In this document: positions 1-11,733 of the stretch, one piece after another
Position numbering within the stretch: the first letter of the stretch is position 1
Layout of the letters: each line of letters opens with the position of its first letter
NCBI GenBank assembly: GCA_949318235.1
Contig: OX439133.1
Location: 26,966,489 to 27,030,488, forward strand
From: Ecdyonurus torrentis
Taxonomy: Eukaryota; Arthropoda; Insecta; Ephemeroptera; Heptageniidae
Direction: 5' to 3'
DNA length: 64,000 nt
Notes under the pieces: generated by a model
Databases searched by the model: none
Told to the model about the DNA's origin: nothing
What the model saw: the letters and a program-made list of their open reading frames with translations, nothing else
Program-made: the position numbers and the translations under genes

Positions 1-1
1 T

Positions 2-118
2 AAACGATCAGGTTTTTCTAATAATAATAATCATAACTGTTTGGCATATAAACATGATGGTTGGGAGGATTACAATTATTCAACTAAATATTATTTTGTA
101 TGTGAAACAAAATCTTAA
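2..118 (+). CDS. C-type lectin, 3' end of last exon (partial)
   Basis: The first bases of the window continue an open frame that starts outside it and ends at a TAA at 116-118. It encodes about 38 residues ending ...NCLAYKHDGW-EDYNYSTKYYFVCETKS. The NC, the Trp-Glu-Asp stretch and the final FVCE match the end of a C-type lectin-like domain, where WND and (F/V)CE close the fold. The Cys normally found three residues after WND is a Tyr here (W-E-D-Y-N-Y), so the second conserved disulfide should be missing unless an extra Cys lies upstream. The other lectins in this window keep that Cys. It probably belongs to the same secreted lectin family as the genes at 15.2 and 31.2 kb; the rest lies off the left edge. 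Confidence 0.75.
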   Translation, partial: KRSGFSNNNNHNCLAYKHDGWEDYNYSTKYYFVCETKS

Positions 119-1066
<948 letters not shown>

Positions 1067-1461
1067 GAGCTGGTATGGCCGAGTGGTGAAGGCAGCTGTC
1101 TCGCAAGTCTCGCAACTCTGTACTCCTCACCGAGTATAGGTTCGAGCCACTGCTGGGTGCGTACGTGAAGTGTGAGAGCACAACACGTTGCACGATGCAT
1201 GTTTACATGCATTCCCTGACGACGCACAGTATTTGGGAGGTGCATGATTGATGTGATTGCACCGACCAGCCTGCCTAGATGTTTCCACGGTTTCTCTAGG
1301 CTGTCATGGCGAATGCCGGGCTGTGTACTTAGGCCGTGGCCGGCCCGTGTGTGTTTTTCCATTAATTGGAAAGTCCCTACCTGTCGATAAGACAATGTCT
1401 TGACTGGAACTGGGATTGGTGTATAGCACGATAACACAATATGGCAAGCAAAAAAAAAAAA
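1067..1461 (+). mobile_element. tRNA-derived SINE, full-length copy
   Basis: The head (1067-1165) looks like a Ser-type tRNA: GGCCGAGTGGTGAAGGC resembles an internal A box and D arm, and AGGTTCGAGCC is B-box-like. A body of about 270 bp follows, then an A-rich tail after ATGGCAAGC. The same unit recurs inverted at 8843-9247 and as 3' fragments at 15302-15381 and 29478-29650, so it is a dispersed family of about 390 bp. Long open frames across it are shadows. Mobilisation by a LINE partner is inferred from SINE biology; the partner is not identified. Confidence 0.75.
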
Positions 1462-1996
1462 GCAAAGAAAAAATTGTATTTGCTTAGTTATGGATAATTT
1501 TCAAATATGGAATGAGATAAGTGTTAATAATGATTTCTTCCAAACAAAATTCTTTTAAAAATTTATAAAGAAATTATTTACATTAAGGGATTAGAGTACC
1601 AACGTTGTTCATAAAACTTTAATTTTATCATAAAAAAATCTAAAATTTTGTACAATTATACTTCAGTTTATAACAATTTCAAATATATAAAAAAAAATGG
1701 AAAAATAACCGTGCAAATTATATTTTATATGATTTTTTTAAGGGCAATGTTAATTTTGATATATTGTTTCTATTTTTCGAGACTGTCAAACACCTCAAAA
1801 TTTTTATCACAGCTAGGTGTTACTCTAAGATACAAAATCACATGCAATTTAGACCCCAAACAGTTCTATCTTTTGAGGTATATGGACGGTACCTTATTCC
1901 TTCATGTAACATAATTGTAAAGCTCAGAACAATTATAAACGTTTAAAGTATTAACAAAATTTTATTGCTAATTTAACGAAGCTATATACTTTTAAG

Positions 1997-2028
<32 letters not shown>

Positions 2029-2377
2029 TATTATTTATATACTGTTAATTTACGTAGGCCTTGCAATGTGCTGCACACTACAGTACAATAAATTGCCTAA
2101 CATTCAGGCATTTTATTATTTTTAATTTAATTACGCTAAATTTCACAAATAAATTTATTATTTATTTAATTTTTGTAAGCATTTTAGTGAATTATGCACC
2201 AAATCCAATTTGTTAAACATTTTGTTTGCTATAAATTTCTATAATATTTCTAATTTTTTAATTTTGTTTATAAAATAAAAATTTTATATCAAAAACATGA
2301 ATTTGTGTCTTGTCTATAATACCTTATTTCTTAGTTATAGTTGTATCTATACTCTGACCAACGAACTAAAGTGCATG
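1462..2377. other. AT-rich non-coding DNA
   Basis: There is a (TA)n tract at about 1999-2024. Two overlapping short open frames near 1650-1940 have no recognisable motif and AT-driven composition. I see no gene. Confidence 0.5.
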
Positions 2378-3164
2378 TACAGTCGAAGACAAATAAAAGG
2401 TTACAATTTAAACGTGATCTTTATTTACGCGCTTCAAAACTTTATGTGAAAACGAGATTCTCGTGCCACTAGAGGCCACCACAATCGGTTACGTTTAGAG
2501 TTCTCTTTCAGATGAGCTTCTTGGTTGCTTGGCTGGCAAAAGCTAGACAATCCTCGTGTTGCACGCTTACGCACTTTGCTCTCCTAACCTCCACATCATG
2601 CTCTCTCTCTCTCTCTCTCTGCCGTTGCGACAGCAGACAATATTAAATATATCTTCTTCTCAATCAAATGCATAGAATAAAAATATATATTGAAAAAAAA
2701 AAATAGAAAAAAGTCATTTCAATGAATATTTAAAATCATAATGAAATAAATTTCTAATATATGTTTTATTTATTTATTAAATTTAATTTTTTGTTTGTAT
2801 GTTGATTTATTTATATATTTGCTTGAAAATTAAAATATCAAGTTGATATTTAAGGTAAATGCTACCTAATAAATAGAATTATATCAAGACTTTATGTCCA
2901 AACATGTTCGTTATGAAGTATGTAATTTGCTTGGCAGTGAGTTTGAGTTGGGAATGTTTTATTTTTTTTTTCGAACAGTAAAATTACAAATATATATATT
3001 AACGAATGTAACGTATAAATGAGTCATATATTTCATGATTTCTTAGAAATGTTCAATTAAATAAAAGAACAAATCTAGGAGATTTATTTCTTTACTTTTT
3101 TAAAAAACTGATATTGCGCTTTTGCTTGAGAAGAAACGTGTTCAATATTGTCTGCTGTCACAAC

Positions 3165-3252
<88 letters not shown>

Positions 3253-3463
3253 TGTGGAGGTGCGGAGGAGCGACGTGCGAATACGCGTGCAACACGAGGA
3301 TTGTTTGGTTTGACAGACAAGCAGCTCACCTGAAAGAGAACTCTAAACGTAACCGATTGTGGTGGCCTCTAGTGGCACGAGAATCTCGTTTTCACATAAA
3401 GTTTTGAAGCGCGCAAATATAGAGCACGTTTAAATTGTAACCTTTTATTTGTCTTCGACTGTA
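2378..3463. mobile_element. Tc1/mariner-type element with long inverted ends, no transposase
   Basis: The ends are CAGTCGAAGACAAATAAAAG (from 2380) and its reverse complement (to 3461), each next to a TA dinucleotide (2378-2379 and 3462-3463), the target duplication typical of Tc1/mariner transposons. The inverted arms run about 280 bp, from roughly 2380-2660 and 3120-3461, and include a mirrored CT tract at about 2601-2620 and GA tract at 3167-3248. The central part (about 2660-3110) is AT-rich and has no transposase frame, so this is a non-autonomous copy. The family is inferred from the TA duplication and the CAGT end; no protein supports it. Confidence 0.7.
3168..3248. repeat. (GA)n microsatellite inside inverted arm
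   Basis: This is about 80 bp of pure GA. The mirrored arm at 2601-2620 has only about 20 bp of CT, so the two arms have changed length independently. Arg-Glu or Leu-Ser frames here are artefacts. Confidence 0.9.
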
Positions 3464-5132
3464 CAAAAATATAGTTTTAGCATGCTTGCACAACAAAGAG
3501 AGGCAACACATCTTTTTTTTTCTTCTTCCTATTTTTTTTTTTTTTTTTTTTTTTTTCGAAAGTTTGTATTTCACCATAAAATTTAAGAATTACACATTTT
3601 CAAACTTCAATCATAAAAATATGTTTCGGCAAGTATTTAGTGTTTAATTTTCATATTTTTCTAATTATTATAACTACTTCTTTATCTAATTTTTAAGCAT
3701 TGATGGCTACTGACACCGCACCAAACTATACTTTTTTAATGTGACAGCTAAATAATAAATGTTAACTTATTGATAAAAATCTTGGCTTCCAAGCTACCTG
3801 CTTCAGTGAGATGATAAACGCCTAATGATACATAATATTTCATCTAGCCTCCTCTACTCTATACCACTTCTAATGTACTGTCAATCAAAATTACTGACAT
3901 TTTAGTTCATTGCTTTAACTTGCATACTCTATATGCATAAATTTTTTTCAGCGTGATCTAAAAGGGGTCTGATGACAACTTAAAGAATTATAAATAATAA
4001 AGCTCTACTGCATTCAAGACACGAACGAAATCTATTATAAATAATAAATCGACTAACTGTAAGTCAAATAGTAATCTCATATCTCAGATTTTGATGTTCA
4101 GAAAAAAATTGCAAAAAATTAACTTTTATTTTATCCAAAGGCACATGTATTGCACATTATTTAAGCTCAGTTTTAAAATGTTTAAGCAGATGGTGTCTTT
4201 GTAATTAACTAATTGGTAACAAAAAATGACTTTTTATGTGTAATTTCGAAAATAATGATTTTAAAAGTGCATTTCCTCAGAAAGTACACAAGATAAAATT
4301 TTCAAAATCAAATAACTAATAAAGGAAATATTGATTATTCATTAAAAAATTGCAATCAACCCCTTTGCCAAAAAAAAATTCAAAAAACGTAACTTTGAAA
4401 CTACAAAAGTTTTAAAGCTTATTTATTAGCATTCGTTGAAAATGTTTAGTGATAAAATAGTTATAAATTATAACTTATACTTATAATCAATTTCTTTCCT
4501 CTGCTTTTTATAATTTTAATATTTCATTCAAGACAAGGCCAATTTTCGCTCGCTCTTGAACTTGACCTACTAGAGTTAAAGTGTAGAAGCCCTCTTTTGA
4601 TACGGAATCATCAATTTTTAAGTTAACAATGGAAATTAATCCTGATTTTCTGCTATATAAAACAGGTAAGTGAAGCTCCAGGTAGCTGCAAATTTGTGAA
4701 ATGAAGATCACTTATTCTTCAGAAATTTGTAAAAAAGTGAATAAGCTTCATCTTGAAGCGAGAAGATTGATACTAATGAATAATGATGCTGTAGTTCAGT
4801 TCATTTACAATTCTCCCAATACTAATGCGAGAATATGCAGTGTAATTAACTTTACGTTAAGTTAACTGTTATTGGCTAGTAGGTTTATAACACGCTCTAT
4901 GATTGGTTTAGCACCCCGGATGTATTTTGGGCGGGAAAGAATTTCTTTTGGTATAAGTGTAATTATTAGCATTTTTAATTTTAAACTTTTTTTTTCAAAC
5001 AAAAGTTATGAAAGGAATAACAAAGAAGAGATAATATATAAATTTATAAAATTTACCATGGGAAAATATTCTATAGTTACAAAAGAATTTGAAAATAAAA
5101 ATTTAAGATTGATATTTGTTTTCTGAGTTTGT
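3464..5132. other. Non-coding AT-rich DNA
   Basis: There is a T-run at about 3532-3556. I see no homology-bearing frame, RNA gene or clear repeat. A short - strand frame at 4508-4711 has no recognised motif. Confidence 0.5.
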
Positions 5133-5298
5133 ATTGACTAATAAAGAAACAACTGTTTTGAGGTGGACTATAAGCAATTTCGCTAACATCTGCTTCCGTT
5201 TCGACTTACTGCGCATGCGTAGTAAGGAGAAACGGAAGCGGATGTGACTGAAATCACTTATAGTTGGCCTCTAAACCGTTGTTCCTTTACTAGTCAAT
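5133..5298. mobile_element. 166-bp palindromic MITE
   Basis: The ends ATTGACTAATAAAGAAACAA and the reverse complement of the right end (ATTGACTAGTAAAGGAACAA) match at all but two positions, and complementarity continues to a centre near ACTGCGCATGCGTAGT at about 5209. The whole unit can fold into one hairpin. There is no coding capacity. The superfamily is not evident. Confidence 0.75.
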
Positions 5299-5701
5299 AG
5301 GTTTGGAGAAATATGTGCTTTATATGTGCTTTTAAAAAATTATAGTAATTAATACTGCAATAAATATTAAAAATTCTGTGTATTATTTTATTATTTAGTA
5401 TTAATATTTTATTATTTTAGTAAATACATTGTAATAATTAGTTTAAATTATAAACTGCATTTGTTTAATAACAATGGTTTAAGTTTTTTCCCCTTAACTT
5501 CTTGTGTGTATGATATTATTATTTATAATATTCTGCCAATAATTTTTGTTAACAAATTTTATACAAAGAAACGCAACCGGTATAGCATTAATACAGATAA
5601 TTAAGTATGAATTTAATTAATTAATTATGTACTAAAAATTAGCTAGCATAATAATAACGCAATAATTTTTTTATCCCTTTAGTGCAAACAATGTTATACT
5701 G

Positions 5702-5770
5702 GTAATCACGAGTGAGACTGAGAGAGAAAGAGAGAGGGATTGAGAGAGAGATGGGAGAGAGAGAGAGAAC
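5702..5770 (+). repeat. GA-rich degenerate microsatellite
   Basis: Interrupted GAGA tracts sit in otherwise AT-rich DNA, with no gene on either side. Confidence 0.6.
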
Positions 5771-5867
5771 TAATGCTTATCTAAAACTGACGTCACAAAG
5801 GTCAAATAATTTAACTGGCAAAAATTAAGCCAAAAAAATGCAACAATAAGATACAATAGTGTATATC

Positions 5868-6100
5868 CGCATGACGTCATATTTTATGAACTTGGACGCC
5901 AAACTGGAGTAGTGAATAACATTGCTGAGCATAGAACAAACTTCGTTTGGGGCAATTTACTGTGGAAATTTGGTTAAATTTTTGTTATTTTTATTTGTTC
6001 TCACATACTTGAGATACTAATTTAACCTATTAACAGCATCAATGTGCTGAAAAAATATTGCAGTGTTTTTAAAGTGGCATTATTACGGAAAAAATATATA
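5868..6100 (+). mobile_element. Dispersed MITE family A, truncated copy 1
   Basis: It begins CCGCATGACGTCATATTT, then a segment with CTTGGACGCCAAACTGGAGT and TCTCACATACTTGAGATACT. The same series of blocks recurs at 7095-7375, 9551-9824 (inverted), 14608-15015 and 36805-37065. This copy fades after about 6100 and lacks the right end. Confidence 0.6.
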
Positions 6101-6781
6101 ATTATGTAATATAAAGAATAACTATATTTTTACGGTATAGCACGTAAGGAAACGCAGGGAAAGCTAAGAGTCCCCTAATTTAACATTACGCTGATATTGA
6201 TTTTTTTTTTTTTTTTTTTTTGTTTTTTTTTTTTTTTGCAATTTCTGGTAAAACAACTACATCGATTCCAGAAATATTTAATTCAGAAATACTAGACATA
6301 GCTCTTTTTCAGAATAACAAGTATAACTTTCATTACCAGTTTTAAAATAGAAACAAAAAATTTAACAATGCCATTTGCCATGTAATTTAGTGCTCACTGA
6401 TGGCGTTAATTTTTATATAAATGCATAAATGCATAATTGCATCCATTGCATTTCTTAAAAAACATTCTTTACAATTTAACAAAACTAAATATTTTTAAAT
6501 TAAAATTTATGACTTGCTGCAAGATAATAAATTAATAAAAACAAAAAACCTCCTAATTCACAATTTTTTTTAACCCCCACCTACCTGAGGGGGGCCACGT
6601 CTGCTATCGCGGTCCAATTTGATTACAAAAAAAAAAAAAAAAAAAAAAATCTTATTTCATAGTTATTGTCTTTAACAAATTGGTAAATATATTTTGTTTT
6701 ATAATATTTTAATTGAATGTATATAAATAAATAGATTGCGATGATGCCTTGAAAGTTTTGCAACTCTTTTAACCCTCACTG

Positions 6782-6790
6782 TATATATAT

Positions 6791-6861
<71 letters not shown>
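6782..6861. repeat. (TA)n microsatellite
   Basis: Nearly pure TA for about 80 bp, directly upstream of the Penelope-like end fragment. Confidence 0.9.
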
Positions 6862-6867
<6 letters not shown>

Positions 6868-6887
6868 TTCATTGTTATTTAAAATAG

Positions 6888-6998
6888 TGATAGCAGCGAG
6901 TGTAAAGCCCAGTGTCTTCACAGAAGGTAAGACAATAATCTATTTCACCGAAAAAGTTTTCTTATCATCATGCAACCTCGCTCAAATTCAACATTGGA

Positions 6999-7001
<3 letters not shown>
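6888..7001 (+). mobile_element. Penelope-like element, terminal fragment
   Basis: The blocks GCAGCGAGTG, AAAGCCCAG, AGAAGGTAAGAC, TTATCATCATG and CCTCGCT appear in the same order as at 13545-13620, the non-coding end of the Penelope-like copy described below. The fragment lies between two (TA)n tracts, as that copy also does. It has no ORF. Assignment is by similarity within the window. Confidence 0.55.

Positions 7002-7063
<62 letters not shown>
7002..7063. repeat. (TA)n microsatellite
   Basis: Pure TA tract that follows the Penelope-like fragment. Confidence 0.9.
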
Positions 7064-7067
<4 letters not shown>

Positions 7068-7094
7068 GCCAGTTTGTCAGTTATTCACTCTATT

Positions 7095-7375
7095 CATATT
7101 TAATGCGCTTGGAGGCCATACTGGAGAAGTGAGAAACATTGCTGAGCATAGGCCAAACTTTGTTTAGGCAATTTTCTTGGAAAAATCTATTAAGTTTTTG
7201 TCAATGTTATATTTCTCACATAATTGAGATACTAATTCAACATATTTACAGCATCAATGCTCTCAAAAATATTGCATATTATAGTGTTTTTAAGCAGATA
7301 AAATGAGTTATTTTCCGGTGCAACCCATGTTATTGAGTTATCTAACATGGCTTCGACTTTTACATGAATACATAG
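7095..7375 (+). mobile_element. MITE family A, copy 2
   Basis: It shares GCGCTTGGAGGCCATACTGG at the left and a right end, GTTATTGAG...CATGGCTTCGACTTTTACATGAA, that is an imperfect reverse complement of the left end. The ends therefore form terminal inverted repeats. It contains no ORF. Confidence 0.65.
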
Positions 7376-7423
7376 ACCCTATAGCATATTAATATGTAGC
7401 ACAAGCAAGTGTTTTTTTTATTC

Positions 7424-7459
<36 letters not shown>

Positions 7460-8842
7460 TAAATTTAATTGATATCCCATCCATACTAATCAAGCCAGTT
7501 TATATCACTTTACGTTAATCAATAATAATAAACATACTTGAATATTTAATTGAAATGACCTTCATGTGTCCTTATCTATTAACGCTTTAAAAGACAAATA
7601 CTGTCTCAAATAAAACCTTCAGCCCAGCATTTTGCACTAATTAATTTTTGTTTTGCGTCGTATTTATTTTATGTTTAAAGTCGTATTCAAAATTCAATAT
7701 AACTTGTACGTGATAAAATGAAAGCTTTAACATATCTGAAAATCAATGTTGGTCCTCGCTCATATTAGTATAAGTGATCCTTGTTGAGTTGCGTGTGTGT
7801 GACGTCACAGTTCCCAGGTCTCTGATTGGCTTGCACAAAGTAGTTCACTAAGTATTATTTATAATATTGAGAAATACCGCAGCAACTTGTAAACTAGCCA
7901 ATCAGAGCCCCGGGGAGCTATAACGTCATAAACAGGGGACTCTAAGAAAATAATTTAAGAAATCAATAACCCCATCCAAATCAATATTGATTTTCAGGTA
8001 TGCTAGCTAAAATTTTGAGAGCTGCAAATTCAAACCATTTTGAATACAAGCCCGAGTCAAAATCTTCGGGGATTTTTTTTTATTATTAATAAAGTTTTAT
8101 TATAAAATATTAAACCCAGATTTCAAGATTTTAGCTGCAAAATAAACCAGCTTCATTTTAGCGTGTTAATTACACGTAAAAATAAAACAAGCTTTTGAAA
8201 AATGAAAACAATCTAAAAGAAAATAAGTTTAATTTTTTTTTTATTTAATATGAATATAGAGATAGATAAAATAGACCAATGCGGATATTTTTAACCTTTT
8301 ATTTAATTACTTTTAAGGCAGATATAACCGAACTTTAAGAATATAGATAAATTCAGACAAATAAAACTTGTAAACTCACTATATTGAGCTATATAAATTT
8401 AAAAGACTATTTTAAGATTTTTAGGGACTAATTCAAGTCTATATGTTTAAATTTTGGATCCTATTTTGATGAAATTTTTTATTTTTATATTTTCCTACTG
8501 TCTAAATATAAGATGCATTTGAACATAACAAATTAATTGGTGTATAGCAAGCATAATTATGGCAATGAAAAAAAATTCATAAAATAAAATATTTTTACCA
8601 GTAACGTTGCTAAATATTTTTATATTTAGTATAATACTTTTGTATTTTAAATATTGTAATAAAAAACAAACTGATTTCCTCGAGACATAATATTTGTCAT
8701 ATTTCAGCTCAAATATCAAAGTATTATTATTTATTTCTAGCCATAAACCTGGAGTTTGCAGCAAAACTGAACTAAAATAATTCAGCACAGTCAAAAAAGC
8801 AAAACAAAAAACAAACAAATATAAAATAAGCTATTTGAAAAG
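7376..8842. other. Non-coding region with one imperfect inverted repeat
   Basis: There is a T-run at 7425-7456. At 7800-7831 and 7896-7929 two arms face each other. The left arm has TGACGTCA followed by CTGATTGGCT, and the right arm is AGCCAATCAGAG followed by AACGTCAT. These contain CRE-like and CCAAT-type words, but no transcript is evident, so I treat it as a decayed inverted-repeat element. The - strand frame at 8495-8818 has AT-driven composition and no motif. Confidence 0.45.
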
Positions 8843-9247
8843 TTTTTTTTTTTTTTTCTTTTTTTTTGCTTGCCATATTGTGTTATCGTGCTACAATCCC
8901 AGTCTCAGTCAAGACATTGTCTTATCGACAGGTAAGGACTTTCCAAATGAATGAAAAAGCACACACAGACCGGCCATGGCCTAGGTACACCACCCTGCAT
9001 TTGCCATAACAGCCTAGAGAAACCGTGGAAACATCTATGCAGGCTAGTCGGTGCAATCACATCCATCATGCACCTCCCGAATGCTGTGAGTCATCATGGA
9101 ATGAAAGTAAAGATGCATCGTGTAACGTGTTGTGCCCTCAGCCCTCACACATCACGTACGCACCCAGCAGTGGCTCCAACCTATACTCAGTGAGGAATAC
9201 AGAGTTACGAGTCAGCTGCCTGCACCTCTCGGCTATACCAGCTCGAT
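8843..9247 (-). mobile_element. tRNA-derived SINE, second full-length copy
   Basis: This is the reverse complement of the 1067-1461 element, with its A-tail appearing as T-runs at 8843-8868 and its tRNA-like head ending near 9247. The two copies differ at scattered CpG-type positions and small gaps, which suggests moderate age. Confidence 0.75.
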
Positions 9248-9309
9248 AGAGAATCACTCATAAAATGTCCAACCTCTTTATATAAGAACCTTGGACAATT
9301 AAATTGAAG

Positions 9310-9472
9310 TATATAAATAGAAGTCTCGCCGTTCACTAAATAACTTGTAACTTGCTACTCAAACGTGATTCATCTTGCTTGTTTTTTTTATAATTGTTCG
9401 TGAGAAGTTTCGAATTTTAAAATTGTGTTGTTAGAATTTCTCTTGCTACTCTGCATACAACGGTAGGTTCAA
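9310..9472 (+). promoter_or_regulatory. Possible TATA promoter and leader exon
   Basis: TATATAAATAG at 9310-9320 is a good TATA box, and CGGTAGGT near 9471-9478 could be a splice donor about 150 bp downstream. The 15.2 kb lectin gene needs an upstream leader, because its coding exon starts right after a CAG acceptor at 15185. No sequence similarity links this candidate to the leader of the 31.2 kb paralogue, so this is only a possibility. Confidence 0.2.
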
Positions 9473-9550
9473 AATATTTTTAAATAATATGACAGTTAGA
9501 TATTTTTTAAACTATTTTTACACTTGAATATACAATAGGGTGAATTAATT

Positions 9551-9824
9551 CATGTTAAGTTTGACGCCATGTTGGATCACTAAATAACATTGGCCAGAAT
9601 GGGAAAATAACTCATTTTGGCAATTTAAAATTTCAAAATAATATTATTGAGAGCATTCATGCTTTTACCAGGTTAAATATAAAATCTCAAATATGTGAGA
9701 AAAGTAATAATTTTATAGCAAAAAAAGTAATCGATTTCTCAAAGAGCAAAAAGATAAAAATCAAAGTTTGTCCTATGCTGAGTAATGTTATGTAATACTC
9801 CAGTATGGCGTCCAAGTGCCTCGT
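9551..9824 (-). mobile_element. MITE family A, inverted copy
   Basis: It reads as the reverse complement of the family: GACGCCATGTTGGATCACTA at one end and CTCCAGTATGGCGTCCAAGT at the other, with TCTCAAATATGTGAGAAA in the middle. Confidence 0.6.
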
Positions 9825-9890
9825 CCCCCGCGAACTTGTCAAATAATCTTTCAAATAACATTTCGGTTATTTTAAGAGTTAAATTTTTAT

Positions 9891-9893
<3 letters not shown>

Positions 9894-9962
<69 letters not shown>

Positions 9963-9991
9963 ACTCTCTCTCTCTCTCTCTCTCTCTCACA

Positions 9992-10030
<39 letters not shown>

Positions 10031-10032
10031 AC
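9894..10032. repeat. Compound (CT)(TA)(CT)(CA) microsatellite
   Basis: Four adjoining dinucleotide tracts change motif in sequence. Confidence 0.9.
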
Positions 10033-10148
10033 TGCCACATCCCGCGCTTTTGCTTTATTATATAAATATAAATATTTCAGTGATATCTAATACACTTTTT
10101 GAATAGAAAATAATTTTTTTAACATTCATACGTGCATACACATTCATT

Positions 10149-10303
10149 ATGTATGTATGTATGTATGTATGTATGTATGTATGTATGTATGTATGTATGT
10201 ATGTATGTATGTATGTATGTATGTATGTATGTATGTATGTATGTATGTATGTATGTATGTATGTATGTATGTATGTATGTATGTATGTATGTATGTATGT
10301 ATT
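10149..10303. repeat. (TGTA)n microsatellite
   Basis: About 38 uninterrupted tetranucleotides. All three frames on this strand are open and read Met-Tyr-Val-Cys repeats, which is not evidence for a protein. Confidence 0.95.
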
Positions 10304-10520
10304 CTTATATATATATATATATTATATATATATATATATATGTTTAAACTTCAAATGATATAGTTTTCCTTCACTACACATAGTGTAGATCAGAACTCCA
10401 CGAGATGGCGATATTTGTATCAAAGTATAATATATAAATATTTGAAAATATTTATCTAGCACTATAACACCATCTGAGACGAATCATATAAATGCAAATA
10501 AAGTCAAACAGTTAAAAGGG

Positions 10521-10599
10521 GACGACGGCGGCCGGAATCGAACCGACAACCTTTGGATTTGCGCTCCACTGCTCTGACCATTGAGCTACAGCGGCGTCC
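10521..10599 (-). tRNA. tRNA-like sequence (Cys-GCA-like), probable pseudogene, copy 1
   Basis: On the - strand an A box (TAGCTCAATGGTC) and a B box (GGTTCGATTCC) are correctly spaced. The D stem is GCTC/GAGC and the T stem GTCGG/CCGGC. The anticodon loop GCGCAAA gives a GCA (Cys) reading with C instead of U at position 33, and the anticodon stem pairs at 4 of 5 positions. The acceptor stem pairs at only about 5 of 7, so a working tRNA is doubtful. It is better read as the tRNA-related part of the repeat. Confidence 0.5.
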
Positions 10600-10938
10600 A
10601 ATTCTACCTTGATTCTTTACTTGCATTTACACAATTCTTATGACGACAACGGTCGCCTTATTGGCTGCCTGAGGGCACCTGTTTTTACAAACCAGCCTCT
10701 CTTTAAACAGCTGACTCCCCTCTTGCGAGGGGAAATTTACCCGTGCGGCGGGATTTATGTGTTTAAACTTCAAATGATATAGTTTTCCTTCACTACACAT
10801 AGTGTAGATCAGAACTCCACGAGATGGCGATATTTGTATCAAAGTATAATATATAAATATTTGAAAATATTTATCTAGCACTATAACACCATCTGAGACG
10901 AATCATATAAATGCAAATAAAGTCAAACAGTTAAAAGG

Positions 10939-11017
10939 GACGACGGCGGCCGGAATCGAACCGACAACCTTTGGATTTGCGCTCCACTGCTCTGACCATT
11001 GAGCTACAGCGGCGTCC
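10939..11017 (-). tRNA. tRNA-like sequence, copy 2
   Basis: Same sequence as the 10.5 kb copy, 418 bp on, with the same loop and the same acceptor mismatches. Confidence 0.5.
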
Positions 11018-11356
11018 AATTCTACCTTGATTCTTTACTTGCATTTACACAATTCTTATGACGACAACGGTCGCCTTATTGGCTGCCTGAGGGCACCTGT
11101 TTTTACAAACCAGCCTCTCTTTAAACAGCTGACTCCCCTCTTGCGAGGGGAAATTTACCCGTGCGGCGGGATTTATGTGTTTAAACTTCAAATGATATAG
11201 TTTTCCTTCACTACACATAGTGTAGATCAGAACTCCACGAGATGGCGATATTTGTATCAAAGTATAATATATAAATATTTGAAAATATTTATCTAGCACT
11301 ATAACACCATCTGAGACGAATCATATAAATGCAAATAAAGTCAAACAGTTAAAAGG

Positions 11357-11435
11357 GACGACGGCGGCCGGAATCGAACCGACAACCTTTGGATTTGCGC
11401 TCCACTGCTCTGACCATTGAGCTACAGCGGCGTCC
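11357..11435 (-). tRNA. tRNA-like sequence, copy 3
   Basis: Third copy, at the truncated end of the tandem array, unchanged in its A box, anticodon loop and B box. Confidence 0.5.
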
Positions 11436-11733
11436 AATTCTACCTTGATTCTTGATTCTACCTTGATTCTGATATATATATATATATATATGATAAAAAT
11501 TCATTGTAGTCTTACCTTCTATAAGACCCTGGGCTTTCACTCGCTGCTTGTTTTGACGATAAAAAATAACACACAACACCATAAAAAATTGTCACTTATA
11601 TATAAGTTAATAAAAAGACTCAATTCACAGTTTTTTAAAAATTATATATACATAGCTATGTTATATTTACACCAAATTGTAACGTTTTCGAGTGCGTATG
11701 TAGAAACATACAGTGTCTGCACTCTTCTTCAGC

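Larger units (their letters stand above)
10342..11470. repeat. 418-bp tandem repeat, 2.7 copies
   Basis: Units start at GTTTAAACTTCAAATGATAT (about 10342, 10761 and 11179). The units are almost identical over their full length; the third is cut off after about 280 bp and passes into a short repeat of TTGATTCTACC. Each unit carries one tRNA-like sequence. Identical - strand frames at 10627-10881 and 11045-11299 are a by-product of the repeat. Confidence 0.9.

Noticed and set aside
10132..10363. Overlapping Met-Tyr-Val-Cys frames
   Set aside because: Translation of (TGTA)n in three frames.
10627..11299. Two identical 84-codon - strand frames
   Set aside because: Identity comes from the 418-bp tandem repeat; no protein motif.
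11357..11435. Functional tRNA-Cys gene cluster
   Set aside because: Acceptor stem pairs at only about 5 of 7 positions, position 33 is C, and copies lie in a tandem repeat; kept as tRNA-like.
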